Shown here piece by piece: positions 17,762 to 26,402 of a stretch of 64,000 nt of DNA; positions within the stretch are counted from its first letter, which is position 1; the number at the start of each line of letters is the position of its first letter. Source of the stretch: Pontibacter sp. HSC-36F09 (GTDB lineage Bacteria > Bacteroidota > Bacteroidia > Cytophagales > Hymenobacteraceae); the NCBI RefSeq assembly GCF_024171605.1, contig NZ_JALKAA010000003.1, positions 248,001 to 312,000 of the forward strand. The letters are read 5' to 3'. The translations under genes and the position numbers were made by a program. The notes under the pieces are model-generated. The model saw only the letters and a list, made by a program, of their open reading frames with translations, did no database searches and was not told where the DNA came from.

Positions 17762-17994
17762 AGAGGTGTATTGACAAAAAACTTCCTGAATGTAATTGTA
17801 ATTAGACAATATGGGTTCAATTGCTTGCTAAAATATAGTAGATTATTCTAAATGTTGAAAAATGGCTGTCTTAAGTCCTATAACTTGATTGAGTGAATGG
17901 AGTTTGTGTTGAAATAACTGTTTTATTGGATGTGGTTCTGAGGATAAAATTGGATAATTAGAATGATTTGGGATTAATAAATTGCACAGTTATA

Positions 17995-18036
17995 TAAAAG
18001 CAAAAGCCGGACTGTCGTGAAACAGTCCGGCTTTTG
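17995..18036 (-). terminator. Terminator of the subtilisin-like protease gene
   Basis: A 15-bp perfect stem: 18001..18015 pairs with 18022..18036 around a 6-base loop. It is followed on the minus strand by a CTTTTA run. The rest of the 17762-18055 interval is AT-rich with no other recognisable feature. Confidence 0.9.
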
Positions 18037-18055
18037 TTATGAAGGCAGGTATAAC

Positions 18056-19582
18056 TTATTCTGTTACAGCACGCAAGGCGTTTACGCGGCCGTAGCCATA
18101 GTAAGGGTCGCGGCCGGGTTTACCTAAGTCATCTGCAGTGGCGCGTAGTTTGGCCAGTACATGGGCAGGATCCATCTTGCCGCCGTTCTTGCCAACGATG
18201 AGTGCTGCCACGCCCGCTGCGTGCGGGCCTGCCATACTCGTGCCTACAGACCAGTAGTAGGAAGCTCTTGTGGGGTCCAGGTTGCTACCCGTGCTGAAAA
18301 CGTAGTCGAACACATAAACATACTGTGTGATTCCACCAATAGTAGCTATCTCACTACCCGGGTATACATAATCACCACCTGGTGCAGCGAAGTGTACATC
18401 TGAAGTGCCGTAGTTGGAGTAAGAGGCGAAGTCATCCATAAAAGTAGTGAACGGGGCAAGCGCCCAGCCACGAGGAGCGGTAGCCGAGATGGAGATCACA
18501 CCGGTAGAGGAGGAAGGTATGTGAACCAGCGACTTATCTGCATTTCCGTTGTTGGAATCGTTACCGGCAGAAGCGATTACGGTTACCCCGTTCTTAGTAG
18601 CATAGCTGGTAGCGCGGTTGATGGCAATCAACAATTCCTGCACGGCTTTGGTATCACTTTCGATAAAGTCATCAGTCGGATCATTTGGTGTGCCGTTGTC
18701 GTTCAGGAACTTACCGTTGCGCGGAAGGGCGGCTCCAAGGCTCATGTTAATCACGTTTGCGCCCTGCTGCGTGGCATGAATGATGCCATCGATCATCCAA
18801 GAGAAGGAACCCGAACCAGAGTCACGTAGCACCTTCACCAGGATCAGTTTCGCCTCAGGGGCAACACCAATAATGCCAATGCCATTATCGGCAGCGGCGA
18901 TGGTGCCGGCCGTGTGTGTGCCGTGGCTACCCACGCCCGGCAGGGCATAGCCCAGCTTCTCGCCCGGTACAAAGTTTTTGCTGGCTGCCATGTCAATGTT
19001 TGGGGCCAGGTCTGCGTGGTCTAGGTCGAAGCCGCTATCCAGTACGGCTACCCGCACACCCTGGCCACGGTGGCCGGCATTCCAGGCTTGAGAAGCTTTA
19101 ATGGCGGCATGCCCCCACTGCAGATCAAAGTAACGGTCGTTGTCGCCACTGGCAGGTGGTGTGCCCACGTCAGCCAGTTCAACAATTTTCATGTCGTCCG
19201 GGTTGTACCACTGCACCTCCAGGTCGCGCACCACTGAGCGTACACCATTTATCCTGGCCGCTTTGGAAGCAAACTGAGGGTCTTCAGAATACACCGTGGC
19301 TACTCCGGCCTGCTCCATCAGGCTGGTTACCTCCCCATTGGCAGCTGTCAGCTCGGAGGCTATACCTGCAGGAAGTGTTTCACTGCTAGAAAGCACCACA
19401 TAGTGGTTTTTGCGCAGCTTCACATTTGAGCCTGGGTGAACGCCCTGCGCCATAAGCGAAGATTCCGCATTTAACTCCGATGTGGGGTTCATATCCTCTT
19501 CCGGATTACAACCAACCAGGCCGATAAAGGCGAAAAGGGCTGGATAGATCAGCTTTTTGCCAGCAAAAGTTTTGTTAAGCAT
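18056..19582 (-). CDS. S8 family (subtilisin-like) serine protease, lipoprotein
   Basis: 508 residues. The signal peptide ends in the lipobox GLVGC (Cys25), so the enzyme is lipid-anchored outside the cytoplasm. Residues 50-125 look like an inhibitor I9-type propeptide (YVVLSSSETLPAGIASEL ... VRSVVRDLEV). The catalytic triad is complete: Asp182 in VAVLDSGFD, His220 in GSHGTHTAGTIAA, and Ser in GTSMAGPHAAGVAAL; the oxyanion Asn lies in ASAGNDSN. The gene is single, with its own terminator and a long, gene-poor region upstream. Likely role: extracytoplasmic protein degradation. Confidence 0.95.
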   Translation of the reverse strand: MLNKTFAGKKLIYPALFAFIGLVGCNPEEDMNPTSELNAESSLMAQGVHPGSNVKLRKNHYVVLSSSETLPAGIASELTAANGEVTSLMEQAGVATVYSEDPQFASKAARINGVRSVVRDLEVQWYNPDDMKIVELADVGTPPASGDNDRYFDLQWGHAAIKASQAWNAGHRGQGVRVAVLDSGFDLDHADLAPNIDMAASKNFVPGEKLGYALPGVGSHGTHTAGTIAAADNGIGIIGVAPEAKLILVKVLRDSGSGSFSWMIDGIIHATQQGANVINMSLGAALPRNGKFLNDNGTPNDPTDDFIESDTKAVQELLIAINRATSYATKNGVTVIASAGNDSNNGNADKSLVHIPSSSTGVISISATAPRGWALAPFTTFMDDFASYSNYGTSDVHFAAPGGDYVYPGSEIATIGGITQYVYVFDYVFSTGSNLDPTRASYYWSVGTSMAGPHAAGVAALIVGKNGGKMDPAHVLAKLRATADDLGKPGRDPYYGYGRVNALRAVTE

Positions 19583-20189
19583 GTGTAAAAGGTTTAGATG
19601 TATATAATAGATTTTAAGGTGTTACTAAATGCTTCTATATCAATAAGGGCAATGACCCTGTAGCTCACCGAACGGCCATAGCGGACTCCGGGAGTGCCGA
19701 CAGCGCTTCTGTCAGTAAAATGTTTTGCTTCAGTTGGTTCATTGTGCCGTGGTTATGAAACCAGGTCAATGCCATATGCCAGTTTGGCTGGTGTAAGAGG
19801 TGTTATTGTGATTAGATTATACCATTACGGGATGTTTAATTATGAGTTATACCTTTCTGCCAAAAAATGTTTATATTTAATATGTGTATTTTATATATAA
19901 TTTGATTTAAGCTACTGGGAAGTGAAAACCCCTGATAAATTTTCTTTCAGTTCCGGGTAAGAAAATGTGACTGGCATGCGGGGAAAGGAGGAGAATAATG
20001 AACAGGATAAAAACATGTTTCAACAATGATTTGACAAGGCGCCTTCCTATTCATCTTTCTATATTCTTAATTTCCAATTAATCTATACCTTGTAGTAGAA
20101 AACAAACCGACCTCATGCAGCACAACACCCATCGCCCCTGACAAGCACTGAACAAAGCTTATATCCGACAGAAAACAGCCCGAAACGAC
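19583..20189. other. 607-base region with no supported gene
   Basis: The stretch upstream of the S8 protease gene is mixed in composition and AT-rich after 19850. I see no conserved motif, RNA structure or credible open frame in it, other than one CTATACCTT motif near 20083. Its right end borders a decayed coding stretch. Confidence 0.5.
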
Positions 20190-20866
20190 ATGGAGTGCTT
20201 TAATGCGGCCATGGTAACGGAGGTCAGGCTGCAGGTATACCGCTTCTACAATCTGACCTACTACGAAGTGTTTTTCGTGGACCTGACTTTTGCCATGCCG
20301 CGAGACGCATACGAAATGCACGAAGCCGCCAAGGTATAGCACCCTTTGTAGGGATAGGTCGCGACCTACCTGTAGGGCATGCAGCTGAACAGAACGTAAC
20401 ATCAAACTTTGACTTGAAAAACATCGACAAGCTGCCTATCGATAACGCTGCACATGACCAACTCAGAACCTCCTGTTACAAGCTGCTCGCCTGCACAGGT
20501 ATAGGAGTGGATATACTTCATTCTGAAAATGAAAGCTTGTGCGTTCGGGTACAGCAAACGACGTTCAAAAATAATTGGTTGCTCAGTCAGATACAGCTTA
20601 TCATAAAGGCAAGGGTTCTGTTCGAGCCATTTGGCGGCAGGTATATAATACAGTATGCCACACACTCTTATAAACCCAAATTCCTGTAGATAGAGCACCA
20701 TTGGATAGCGAAGTGTAAAAAAACTTATAAGATAACCCGTAACGATCTTATTAAACAGCTAGGTATAACGGAAGAAGAAATAGGAGGGCTGTTCTCGGGC
20801 GAAGCTCCTTTAACGCAACAGCAGAGAGAGTTGCCCTTATTATTTTATGACCTAAGAGCTCAATAG
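20190..20866 (+). pseudogene. Decayed coding stretch: frameshift and in-frame stop
   Basis: Three open segments read like one ancestral gene or two adjacent ones. The first is 49 codons from the ATG at 20190 (TEVRLQVYRFYNLTYYEVFF ... EMHEAAKV). The second is in another frame, open from about 20330 to a TAG at 20687 (APFVGIGRDLPVGHAAEQN ... THSYKPKFL). The third continues in the second frame after that TAG to another TAG at 20864 (KITRNDLIKQLGITEEEIGG ... FYDLRAQ). The join between the first two lies within an AGGTATAG motif near 20333. I do not recognise the family. Alternatives are two small intact genes or a sequencing error. Confidence 0.45.
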
Positions 20867-20891
20867 CGATTTTCGTACAGCTGAAGCTGAA

Positions 20892-20999
20892 ATGGAAGAA
20901 GACTGTCATTTAAAGCACTTTGAGCTTTTCGCACACCGCGAGCTCCGGAGACTGCTAGATGCGCAAAAAAATAAATTTAAAAAGATAACAACTTTTTAA
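20892..20999 (+). CDS. Possible 35-residue peptide
   Basis: ATG at 20892, stop at 20997. The peptide is charged and helical (MEEDCHLKHFELFAHRELRR, then LLDAQKNKFKKITTF). It lies between the decayed stretch and a strong terminator on the same strand. It may be the last fragment of the decayed region or a small gene of its own; evidence is limited to position and amphipathic character. Confidence 0.2.
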   Translation: MEEDCHLKHFELFAHRELRRLLDAQKNKFKKITTF

Positions 21000-21053
21000 T
21001 ATAGGTGAGCGTATATATAGAAAGCTAAGCGAAAGCTCATTTTGTGAAAGTAT

Positions 21054-21093
21054 AAGCGGCTCCGGGGGTGAACGACCGGGGCCGCTTTTTTTT
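21054..21093. terminator. Strong terminator
   Basis: AAGCGGCTCCGG pairs with CCGGGGCCGCTT (12 bp with one G-T pair) and is followed by eight T residues. It can end the plus-strand decayed stretch and may also serve the minus-strand gene at 21105. Confidence 0.85.
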
Positions 21094-21104
21094 ATGCTCC
21101 GGTG

Positions 21105-21512
21105 TTATACCTTAAGCCAATCCAGGGCGGCAACGGGAGTCGCAAAGGTTGCCACCTCGTACGATATTGCACCCGTCTTGCGGGCCTCTTCAATGTTGCG
21201 CTGGGCGCGCGTCCCATTTTTCGGGTCAAAAGGCTGCAGGCGGGCTACTTTAGACAAGCGAGTGGCCGATAGCATAGCCGTGAATTCCATGGTAAGCCGC
21301 CGGTTCTCCTCATCATCAATCTCTATGGACGTTGTGCGGGCATCGAGCAGCAGCTTGCGCACATCGTAATTTCGGATCGTCTGCACCATAATCTGCAGAC
21401 TGTGTTTGATCTCTGACATATGATAACGCTGCAAATCGGGGTAACGCACCTGCAGAATGTCGGTAGCAGGGTCGTACTCCAGTCGCAGTATGCTGTTTTG
21501 CAAAAGAATCAT
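21105..21512 (-). CDS. STAS-like small protein, paralogue A
   Basis: 135 residues from the ATG at 21512; a longer in-frame start at 21608 adds a hydrophobic stretch unlike the paralogues. The pattern is shared with three other proteins in this window: a beta strand with L-x-Y-x-P-x-x-D-x-L (LRLEYDPATDILQVRYPDL), a helix ending in Y-D-V-R-K, then a strand with L-L-x-D-A-R, a variable helix, K-x-A, and a C-terminal A-x-x-W-L. The order beta-beta-helix-beta(LxDxR)-helix resembles STAS/SpoIIAA-like folds, but that is inference. It lacks a catalytic motif. It is divergent from paralogue B, sharing a 260-base promoter region. Confidence 0.75.
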   Translation of the reverse strand: MILLQNSILRLEYDPATDILQVRYPDLQRYHMSEIKHSLQIMVQTIRNYDVRKLLLDARTTSIEIDDEENRRLTMEFTAMLSATRLSKVARLQPFDPKNGTRAQRNIEEARKTGAISYEVATFATPVAALDWLKV

Positions 21513-21607
21513 GATCTGGAAATTGTCCTGAAGAATTTTGGGGATGAAGCAGCGCATTAATATACAAAACAGTAGTAGCCCCACCAAGCAAAAATTGAGT
21601 AATATCA

Positions 21608-21615
21608 CAAATATA
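21608..21615 (-). promoter_or_regulatory. -7 promoter box for paralogue A
   Basis: On the minus strand TATATTTG matches TAnnTTTG, about 95 bases before the ATG at 21512. This supports the shorter start, since a longer frame would begin at the promoter itself. Confidence 0.4.
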
Positions 21616-21773
21616 TACTAAATGCAGTTTTCGGTTTTGATTTTAAAACTCTAAGCCCTTTCTTGCAAACCCTAGTCGAAACAGCTAGGTTGAGGCTTGT
21701 CCGGGGCATAATTCCCGAATCGATTATACTGCTATTCGATGTGCCTATACCTACTCCTATAGACCTTATTGCA

Positions 21774-22175
21774 ATGATAATATACAAAAAAGACTATATT
21801 AGCATTGCCTACTATGAGGCTGAAAAACTGCTCGAAGTTACCTGGCTGGCCTATGCCCCCAGCGCAGCGTACCGCGAGGCGATGCTACAGTACATAGAGG
21901 CGCTCCAGAAATACGATGTAAAACGCTGGCTCGATGACCTACGCCAGGCCAGGGTGGTGCGCCTTTCAGATCAGAAGTGGACGAAAGAAGAATGGGCGCC
22001 CCTTTTCCTTCAGCAGGTGAAGAACCTGGAAAAAATAGCTCGTGTCCGTTCAACAGACATCTCAGCCCGCATCAGTTCCGAGAACATGTTCAGGTACCTC
22101 GATTATAGCCAGCTCCAGTATGGTTTGATGGAGTTCGAGTTCTATGGCGAGGCACGCAACTGGCTACTGGCCTGA
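21774..22175 (+). CDS. STAS-like small protein, paralogue B
   Basis: 133 residues from the ATG at 21774, chosen because homology to paralogues A and C begins here (MIIYKKDYISIAYYEAEKLL). Conserved points are L-x-V-x-W, an LQKYDVKRWLDDLRQ segment at about residues 47-61 (equivalent to YDIKRILTDTRQ in C), KIARV, and a terminal EARNWLLA. No signal peptide, membrane segment or catalytic motif; it is most likely a cytosolic binding or regulatory protein. It is followed 60 bases later by paralogue C on the same strand, probably in one transcript. Confidence 0.75.
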   Translation: MIIYKKDYISIAYYEAEKLLEVTWLAYAPSAAYREAMLQYIEALQKYDVKRWLDDLRQARVVRLSDQKWTKEEWAPLFLQQVKNLEKIARVRSTDISARISSENMFRYLDYSQLQYGLMEFEFYGEARNWLLA

Positions 22176-22235
22176 CCTTCCGGACGCGCTTCATTAGCAC
22201 TCCGCTTAAATAGACACGGCACCTTATCACTGAAG

Positions 22236-22631
22236 ATGATCATTCCCAACAAATTCCTGAAGCTAGATTATAACCCCACCTACGATGTCCTGTTTGTGGA
22301 ATGGCCCAATATGCATGATTATACCATGCCGGAGGTTACGTACATCATAGACGAGGTGATAGAGGCGGTGCGCAGCTACGACATCAAGCGCATCCTTACC
22401 GACACACGTCAGTCGAAGGTGACAGTGCCGATGGAGGAGTATGCCAAGATCATTAACCAACTGGCGCTGCAGCTGGCCACTACAAGGCTGCAAAAGTTTG
22501 CCAAGCTGAATACCAGGGATGCCGACAGGGAAGCAGTTTCCTCTAATGCTGCCGCGCTGGTGGTAGGTTCTATCACTTATAGCAGCTTTGACGATCTAGA
22601 CGAGGCCGTCGCCTGGCTGATTGAAAGTTGA
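22236..22631 (+). CDS. STAS-like small protein, paralogue C
   Basis: 131 residues. The N-terminus LKLDYNPTYDVLFVEWPNM is the clearest version of the family's first two strands. The segment AVRSYDIKRILTDTRQSKV holds the conserved Y-D-x-K-R-x-L-x-D-x-R. KFAKL and the terminal EAVAWL complete the pattern. Length and order match paralogues A, B and D, so this is an expanded family in this genome. No known function; a STAS/SpoIIAA-like sensor or partner-binding fold is inferred. It sits 60 bases after B. Confidence 0.78.
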   Translation: MIIPNKFLKLDYNPTYDVLFVEWPNMHDYTMPEVTYIIDEVIEAVRSYDIKRILTDTRQSKVTVPMEEYAKIINQLALQLATTRLQKFAKLNTRDADREAVSSNAAALVVGSITYSSFDDLDEAVAWLIES

Positions 22632-22798
22632 GGAATTTAAGTGTTTGAGAGTTAGAGGCCCAGGACTAATTTGAAACTAACTAAGGTATGTAGATAGACA
22701 TTTACTACATACTAACTCAATTATTTCGTATATTAAAACTTCCCAACTTTACTAGTTCCCAAATTATATCTCCCAAACTCGTAAATTCTTTAACTCCC

Positions 22799-23566
22799 AT
22801 GCGTCCCTACATACTTGCCGAATCGAACTGGAAAGCTATCAAAGACCAGCAGGTTGAGGTAGCCATACTGCCTTGGGGCGCCACCGAAGCCCACAACTAC
22901 CACCTGCCCTACGGCACTGACAACTACGAAGCCGAGGCTGTGGCAGCCGAAGCAGCCCGATTGGCCTGGGAAGCAGGAGCCAAAGTAACAGTGCTTCCGC
23001 TCATCCCTTTTGGCGTGAACACCGGCCAGGCCGACATTACCCTCGACATTAACCTGAACCCCAGCACGCAACTGGCTATTCTGCGAGACATCGTAGAAGT
23101 GCTCAACCGGCAGGGCATCCGCAAAATGCTGCTACTCAACAGTCACGGCGGCAACGATTTCAAACCGATACTGCGCGAACTTGGCCTAAAGTTCCCGGAG
23201 ATGTTTCTGCTCACCTGCAACTGGTTTCTGGCTGCCGATCGCAAAGCCTTCTTCGACACACCCGGTGACCATGCCGATGAGATGGAAACCAGCATCATGC
23301 AGCACCTGCGACCCGACCTGGTACTGCCGCTCAGCGAAGCAGGGGAGGGCAAAGAGCACAAATCTAGGCTGACAGGTATACGCGAAGGCTGGGCCTGGTC
23401 AGAGCGCCTGTGGTCGCAGGTAAGCGACGACACCGGCATTGGTAACCCTACGGCTGCCACACCCGCTAAAGGCAAAGCCTTTTTCGAAGCCACCACCCGC
23501 AACATCGCCCAGCTCCTGCAGGAACTTGCCGCCATAGATCCGAAAGACAGGTATAGGAAAGTTTAG
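22799..23566 (+). CDS. Creatininase family amidohydrolase
   Basis: 255 residues, normal for the creatininase/FAPy-deformylase family of binuclear metal amidohydrolases. The metal ligands are recognisable: Glu30, His35 and Asp41 in WGATEAHNYHLPYGTDN, His in NSHGGN, and Glu in DHADEMETS. Substrates of the family include creatinine and formamidopyrimidines from riboflavin/F420 pathways; which one applies cannot be read here. It is a stand-alone gene between the STAS-like cluster and a bidirectional terminator. Confidence 0.9.
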   Translation: MRPYILAESNWKAIKDQQVEVAILPWGATEAHNYHLPYGTDNYEAEAVAAEAARLAWEAGAKVTVLPLIPFGVNTGQADITLDINLNPSTQLAILRDIVEVLNRQGIRKMLLLNSHGGNDFKPILRELGLKFPEMFLLTCNWFLAADRKAFFDTPGDHADEMETSIMQHLRPDLVLPLSEAGEGKEHKSRLTGIREGWAWSERLWSQVSDDTGIGNPTAATPAKGKAFFEATTRNIAQLLQELAAIDPKDRYRKV

Positions 23567-23704
23567 GAGCCGCCCCAAACCTCGCGGCGTCTTCCAGACC
23601 CGCGAAAGTCTAACCGATCGGCGGTTGAAAACCAGGTATATCCGCGGCCTTTGGTTTAGACACTTGCGGGAGCTGCGCACGCCGCGAGGTCACAACTTCC
23701 AAAA

Positions 23705-23758
23705 CAAAAAACCATGCTGTACCCAGGCAGGTCCGCCCTCGTACAGCATGGTTTTTTT
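23705..23758. terminator. Bidirectional terminator between convergent genes
   Basis: AAAAACCATGCTGTAC and GTACAGCATGGTTTTT are reverse complements (16 bp) around an 18-base loop, with A and T runs outside. It serves the creatininase-like gene from the left and mscL from the right. Confidence 0.9.
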
Positions 23759-23774
23759 ATAAACTGGGGAAATA

Positions 23775-24209
23775 CTATTTCGCGGCGATGGTTCGCAGGG
23801 CGTCGCGCATTTCGGTGAGGAGCACTTCTTCTTTGGTCGGAGCTGGCGGCACAGCAGGGGCAGCGGCTTTTTTGCGCATCATGCGGTTCATCCCTTTCAC
23901 GATCAGGAAGATGATGAAGGACAGAATCAGAAAATTAAGCATTACCGTCACAAAGTTACCCCAGGCGAAAACGGCACCCAGTTTACGTGCTTCCTCCAGT
24001 GCCAAGCCTTGCGGCACGGCATCGGCTAGCGGCACATACAGGTTCGAGAAGTCCATATCGCCTAATGCTGCACCTACTAGTGGCATGAACAAGTCATTTA
24101 CGACGGAATTAACTAAGCCGCTGAACGCCGCACCAATGATGATACCAATAGCGAGGTCCATTACGTTGCCACGCATGGCAAACTCTTTAAATTCTTTCAT
24201 CATGCCCAT
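23775..24209 (-). CDS. mscL: Large-conductance mechanosensitive channel MscL
   Basis: 144 residues. The amphipathic N-terminus KEFKEFAMRGNVMDLAIGIIIGAAFSGLVNSVVNDLFMPLVG is the strongly conserved MscL signature (first helix and pore constriction). It is followed by a periplasmic loop and a second helix (FVTVMLNFLILSFIIFLIVKGMNRM), then a proline/alanine linker and the C-terminal helical bundle (EEVLLTEMRDALR). MscL is a homopentameric pore that opens under membrane tension and releases solutes on hypo-osmotic shock. The start is ATG at 24209, with two further Met codons within four residues. Monocistronic. Confidence 0.96.
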   Translation of the reverse strand: MGMMKEFKEFAMRGNVMDLAIGIIIGAAFSGLVNSVVNDLFMPLVGAALGDMDFSNLYVPLADAVPQGLALEEARKLGAVFAWGNFVTVMLNFLILSFIIFLIVKGMNRMMRKKAAAPAVPPAPTKEEVLLTEMRDALRTIAAK

Positions 24210-24402
24210 AAGCGCTGATCTTTTATAGTGAGAAGGTTAAATGGTTTTTATAATATGTAAATATATTAATTTAAAAGTATAAAACAAGTACTTTATACCT
24301 AAGTATTTAGGCTAAGCTACTTTAAAAAGAGCCCGCCACTATACCTTCTAACAGGTGCAGTGCTGGGCTTTTGAGAATGCTATACCTAGGAACTAGCTAT
24401 AC

Positions 24403-25992
24403 CTAGACGAGCCAGCGTTTTGCCAGGAATTTGTCGAGCCCGATCATTTCCATTTTGATGTTTTTGTAAGCGGCGGTGGCCTTAAATTCCTCTATGATCT
24501 CGAGCACGTCCTCATCGATGTGCACAGAGCGGGAAGCATCGATTACAACAGTGGAGTTAGGGGCTACGTGGTCCAGCGTGAGCATAATGCTGGCCTTGTT
24601 GAGGAAGGTAACCTCCTCTGCCAGTACCAGTTCAATGTGCTCACCTTCAGCACGTTCTGCACGGTCCAGAAAGAAGGGTGTGCGGTAGTTGTCGCGCAAA
24701 ATCATAAAAACCGACACGGCACCACCGATCATGATGCCCATGATCAGGTCAGTCAGCATCACAGCTACCACGGTCACAAAGAACGGCACAAACTGGCGCT
24801 TGCCGGCCTTCCACATGCGTCGGAACAGCGAGATGGAGGTCAGTTTGTAACCCACCACAAACAGCACAGCCGACAGCGAGGACAGTGGAATCAGGTTGAG
24901 AAGACGCGGTATGGTCATGACGCAGACCAACATGACCAAACCGTGCGTGATCGTGGAGAGCGGCGTGCGGCCACCAGACGACACGTTGGCTGAGGTTCGC
25001 ACGATCACGGCGGTTACCGGCAAGCCACCGATCAGGCCAGACACGATGTTGCTGATGCCCTGCGCCTTCAGTTCGCGGTTGGTCGATGACTTGCGCTTGT
25101 AAGGGTCCAGTTTGTCGCCGGCCTCTGTGCTCAGCAGCGATTCGAGGGAGGCGATAAAGGCGATGCTCAGCGCCACAGTCCAGAGCTCTGGATTCGTAAT
25201 CTGAGAGAAATCCGGAAAAGTGAAGAACGAGAAGAACTCCCCTAGGCTACTGGCTGCCGGCAATTGCACCAGGCGTCCGCCGCTAAGGGCAAGTTCCGGA
25301 AAGTAGGCAATGAAAAGTTGGTTGATGCCAATGCTGGCCAGCACAGCGATCAGGGCAGCCGGCACGAACTTAAAGAAGGTATAGCGCTTTAGCGCGGGTT
25401 GGTCCCAGGCAAAGATGATGAGCAGTGAGAGGAAAGTAATGATGGTCGCCCCGATGCTGATGTAGTCCACCATGCCGTCGATTTCACGGAAAATGTTGGT
25501 GCTGAAACCACCTTCCATACCGCCAAACAGCTCCTTCCCTGAATATCCGAAAGCATGCGGAATCTGGTTGATGATGAGGATAAGGCCGATGGATGCCAGT
25601 ATACCCTTGATCATGGAAGAAGGAAAGAAATAGGCGATGGTTCCGGCCCGCAGATAGCCCAGAATGATCTGGAAGACGCCGGCGATGATCACTGCACTCA
25701 ACACGATCTGGAAAGAGCCCAGCGATTCGATAGCCATGTATATTACCAGTGCCACAGAGGCCGCTGGCCCGCTTACGTTTACTTTGGAGCCGCTCAGAAA
25801 ACCCACCACGATACCGCCCACTATACCTGCGATGATGCCCGAGAACAGGGGAGCGCCCGAGGCAAGCGAAATGCCCAGGCAGAGCGGCAGGGCGATCAGG
25901 AAAACGACGAGGCCGGCGGGCAGGTCGGTCTTGACGTGCGAGAACAAACTGTCTTTGATTTTTGGTTGAAGCGGTGAATTATCGGATTGCAT
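24403..25992 (-). CDS. SulP family inorganic anion transporter with STAS domain
   Basis: 529 residues from the ATG at 25992; an in-frame start 90 bases upstream lies outside the homology. About 12-14 membrane segments form the SLC26/SulP core (LPAGLVVFLIALPLCLGISLASGAPLFSGI, GSKVNVSGPAASVALV, GLIGGLPVTAVIVRTSAN). Residues from about 435 on form a cytosolic STAS domain (SIMLTLDHVAPNSTVVIDAS, VLEIIEEFKATA). SulP proteins move sulfate, bicarbonate or other anions, usually with sodium or protons. Bacteroidota members are often paired with a carbonic anhydrase, but none is adjacent, so the substrate remains open. It is followed on the minus strand by an imperfect hairpin near 24325-24375 that may terminate it. 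Confidence 0.93.
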   Translation of the reverse strand: MQSDNSPLQPKIKDSLFSHVKTDLPAGLVVFLIALPLCLGISLASGAPLFSGIIAGIVGGIVVGFLSGSKVNVSGPAASVALVIYMAIESLGSFQIVLSAVIIAGVFQIILGYLRAGTIAYFFPSSMIKGILASIGLILIINQIPHAFGYSGKELFGGMEGGFSTNIFREIDGMVDYISIGATIITFLSLLIIFAWDQPALKRYTFFKFVPAALIAVLASIGINQLFIAYFPELALSGGRLVQLPAASSLGEFFSFFTFPDFSQITNPELWTVALSIAFIASLESLLSTEAGDKLDPYKRKSSTNRELKAQGISNIVSGLIGGLPVTAVIVRTSANVSSGGRTPLSTITHGLVMLVCVMTIPRLLNLIPLSSLSAVLFVVGYKLTSISLFRRMWKAGKRQFVPFFVTVVAVMLTDLIMGIMIGGAVSVFMILRDNYRTPFFLDRAERAEGEHIELVLAEEVTFLNKASIMLTLDHVAPNSTVVIDASRSVHIDEDVLEIIEEFKATAAYKNIKMEMIGLDKFLAKRWLV

Positions 25993-26394
25993 GTACTGTA
26001 AGTAAGTATAAAGTATGGTGTTTTTATTATTCGGGGTACTGTATACAGCCGACCGTATCGCACCTGCAAAGGCAAGCGACAAGGTATAGGCTATAAAAAA
26101 CAGAGAATGCCCGAAGTCTATACCTGATCCGGATGGGCAGGTATAGGAAGGCCTTTATGAAAACGTGGCCAGCAGCCAGCGCGCATCAAGGGGGAGTAGG
26201 GGTGCTATGGATAGACAGGTGCTGCATAAAGAGGTGCAAAAATACGGTTTTTCAGGGCCAAAACAAAAGCCAGGTATAAACGTCTATACTATTCTATACC
26301 TGGCTTTTGTTTTGGAAATACAGTGGCTTGAGCAATTGGAATAAAGTGGATCGCTCGCACTCCATTCGCAATGACTTTGGTGTAAGGTATAGCG
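25993..26394. other. Intergenic region with several motif hairpins
   Basis: No gene supported. It contains AGGTATAGG at about 26079, a facing pair CTATACCTG/CAGGTATAG at about 26117..26145, a 21-bp perfect hairpin (26258..26315) and the palindrome ending at 26402. These pieces account for much of the region. Confidence 0.6.
26258..26315. terminator. 21-bp perfect hairpin, likely bidirectional terminator
   Basis: Bases 26258..26278 and 26295..26315 are exact reverse complements separated by 16 bases. The arms combine a CCAGGTATA motif with CAAAACAAAAG, so each side has an A/T-rich outer stem. It lies 80 bases beyond the phosphoesterase stop on its minus strand. Confidence 0.75.
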
Positions 26395-26402
26395 CTATAC
26401 CT
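26385..26402. repeat. Palindrome made of two facing AGGTATAG motifs
   Basis: AGGTATAGCGCTATACCT is a perfect 18-base palindrome that spans the stop codon of the metallophosphoesterase gene. It is an extreme case of the facing motif pairs seen through the window. Confidence 0.85.

Noticed and set aside
17701..17771. Repeat of TAGAGGTGTA 60 bases apart at the multi-PAS kinase start
   Set aside because: One copy lies in coding sequence, there is no extension of the match, and ten bases can recur by chance.
19694..19900. 68-codon open frame on the plus strand
   Set aside because: No ribosome site, odd composition and no motif; treated as noise in a gene-poor region.
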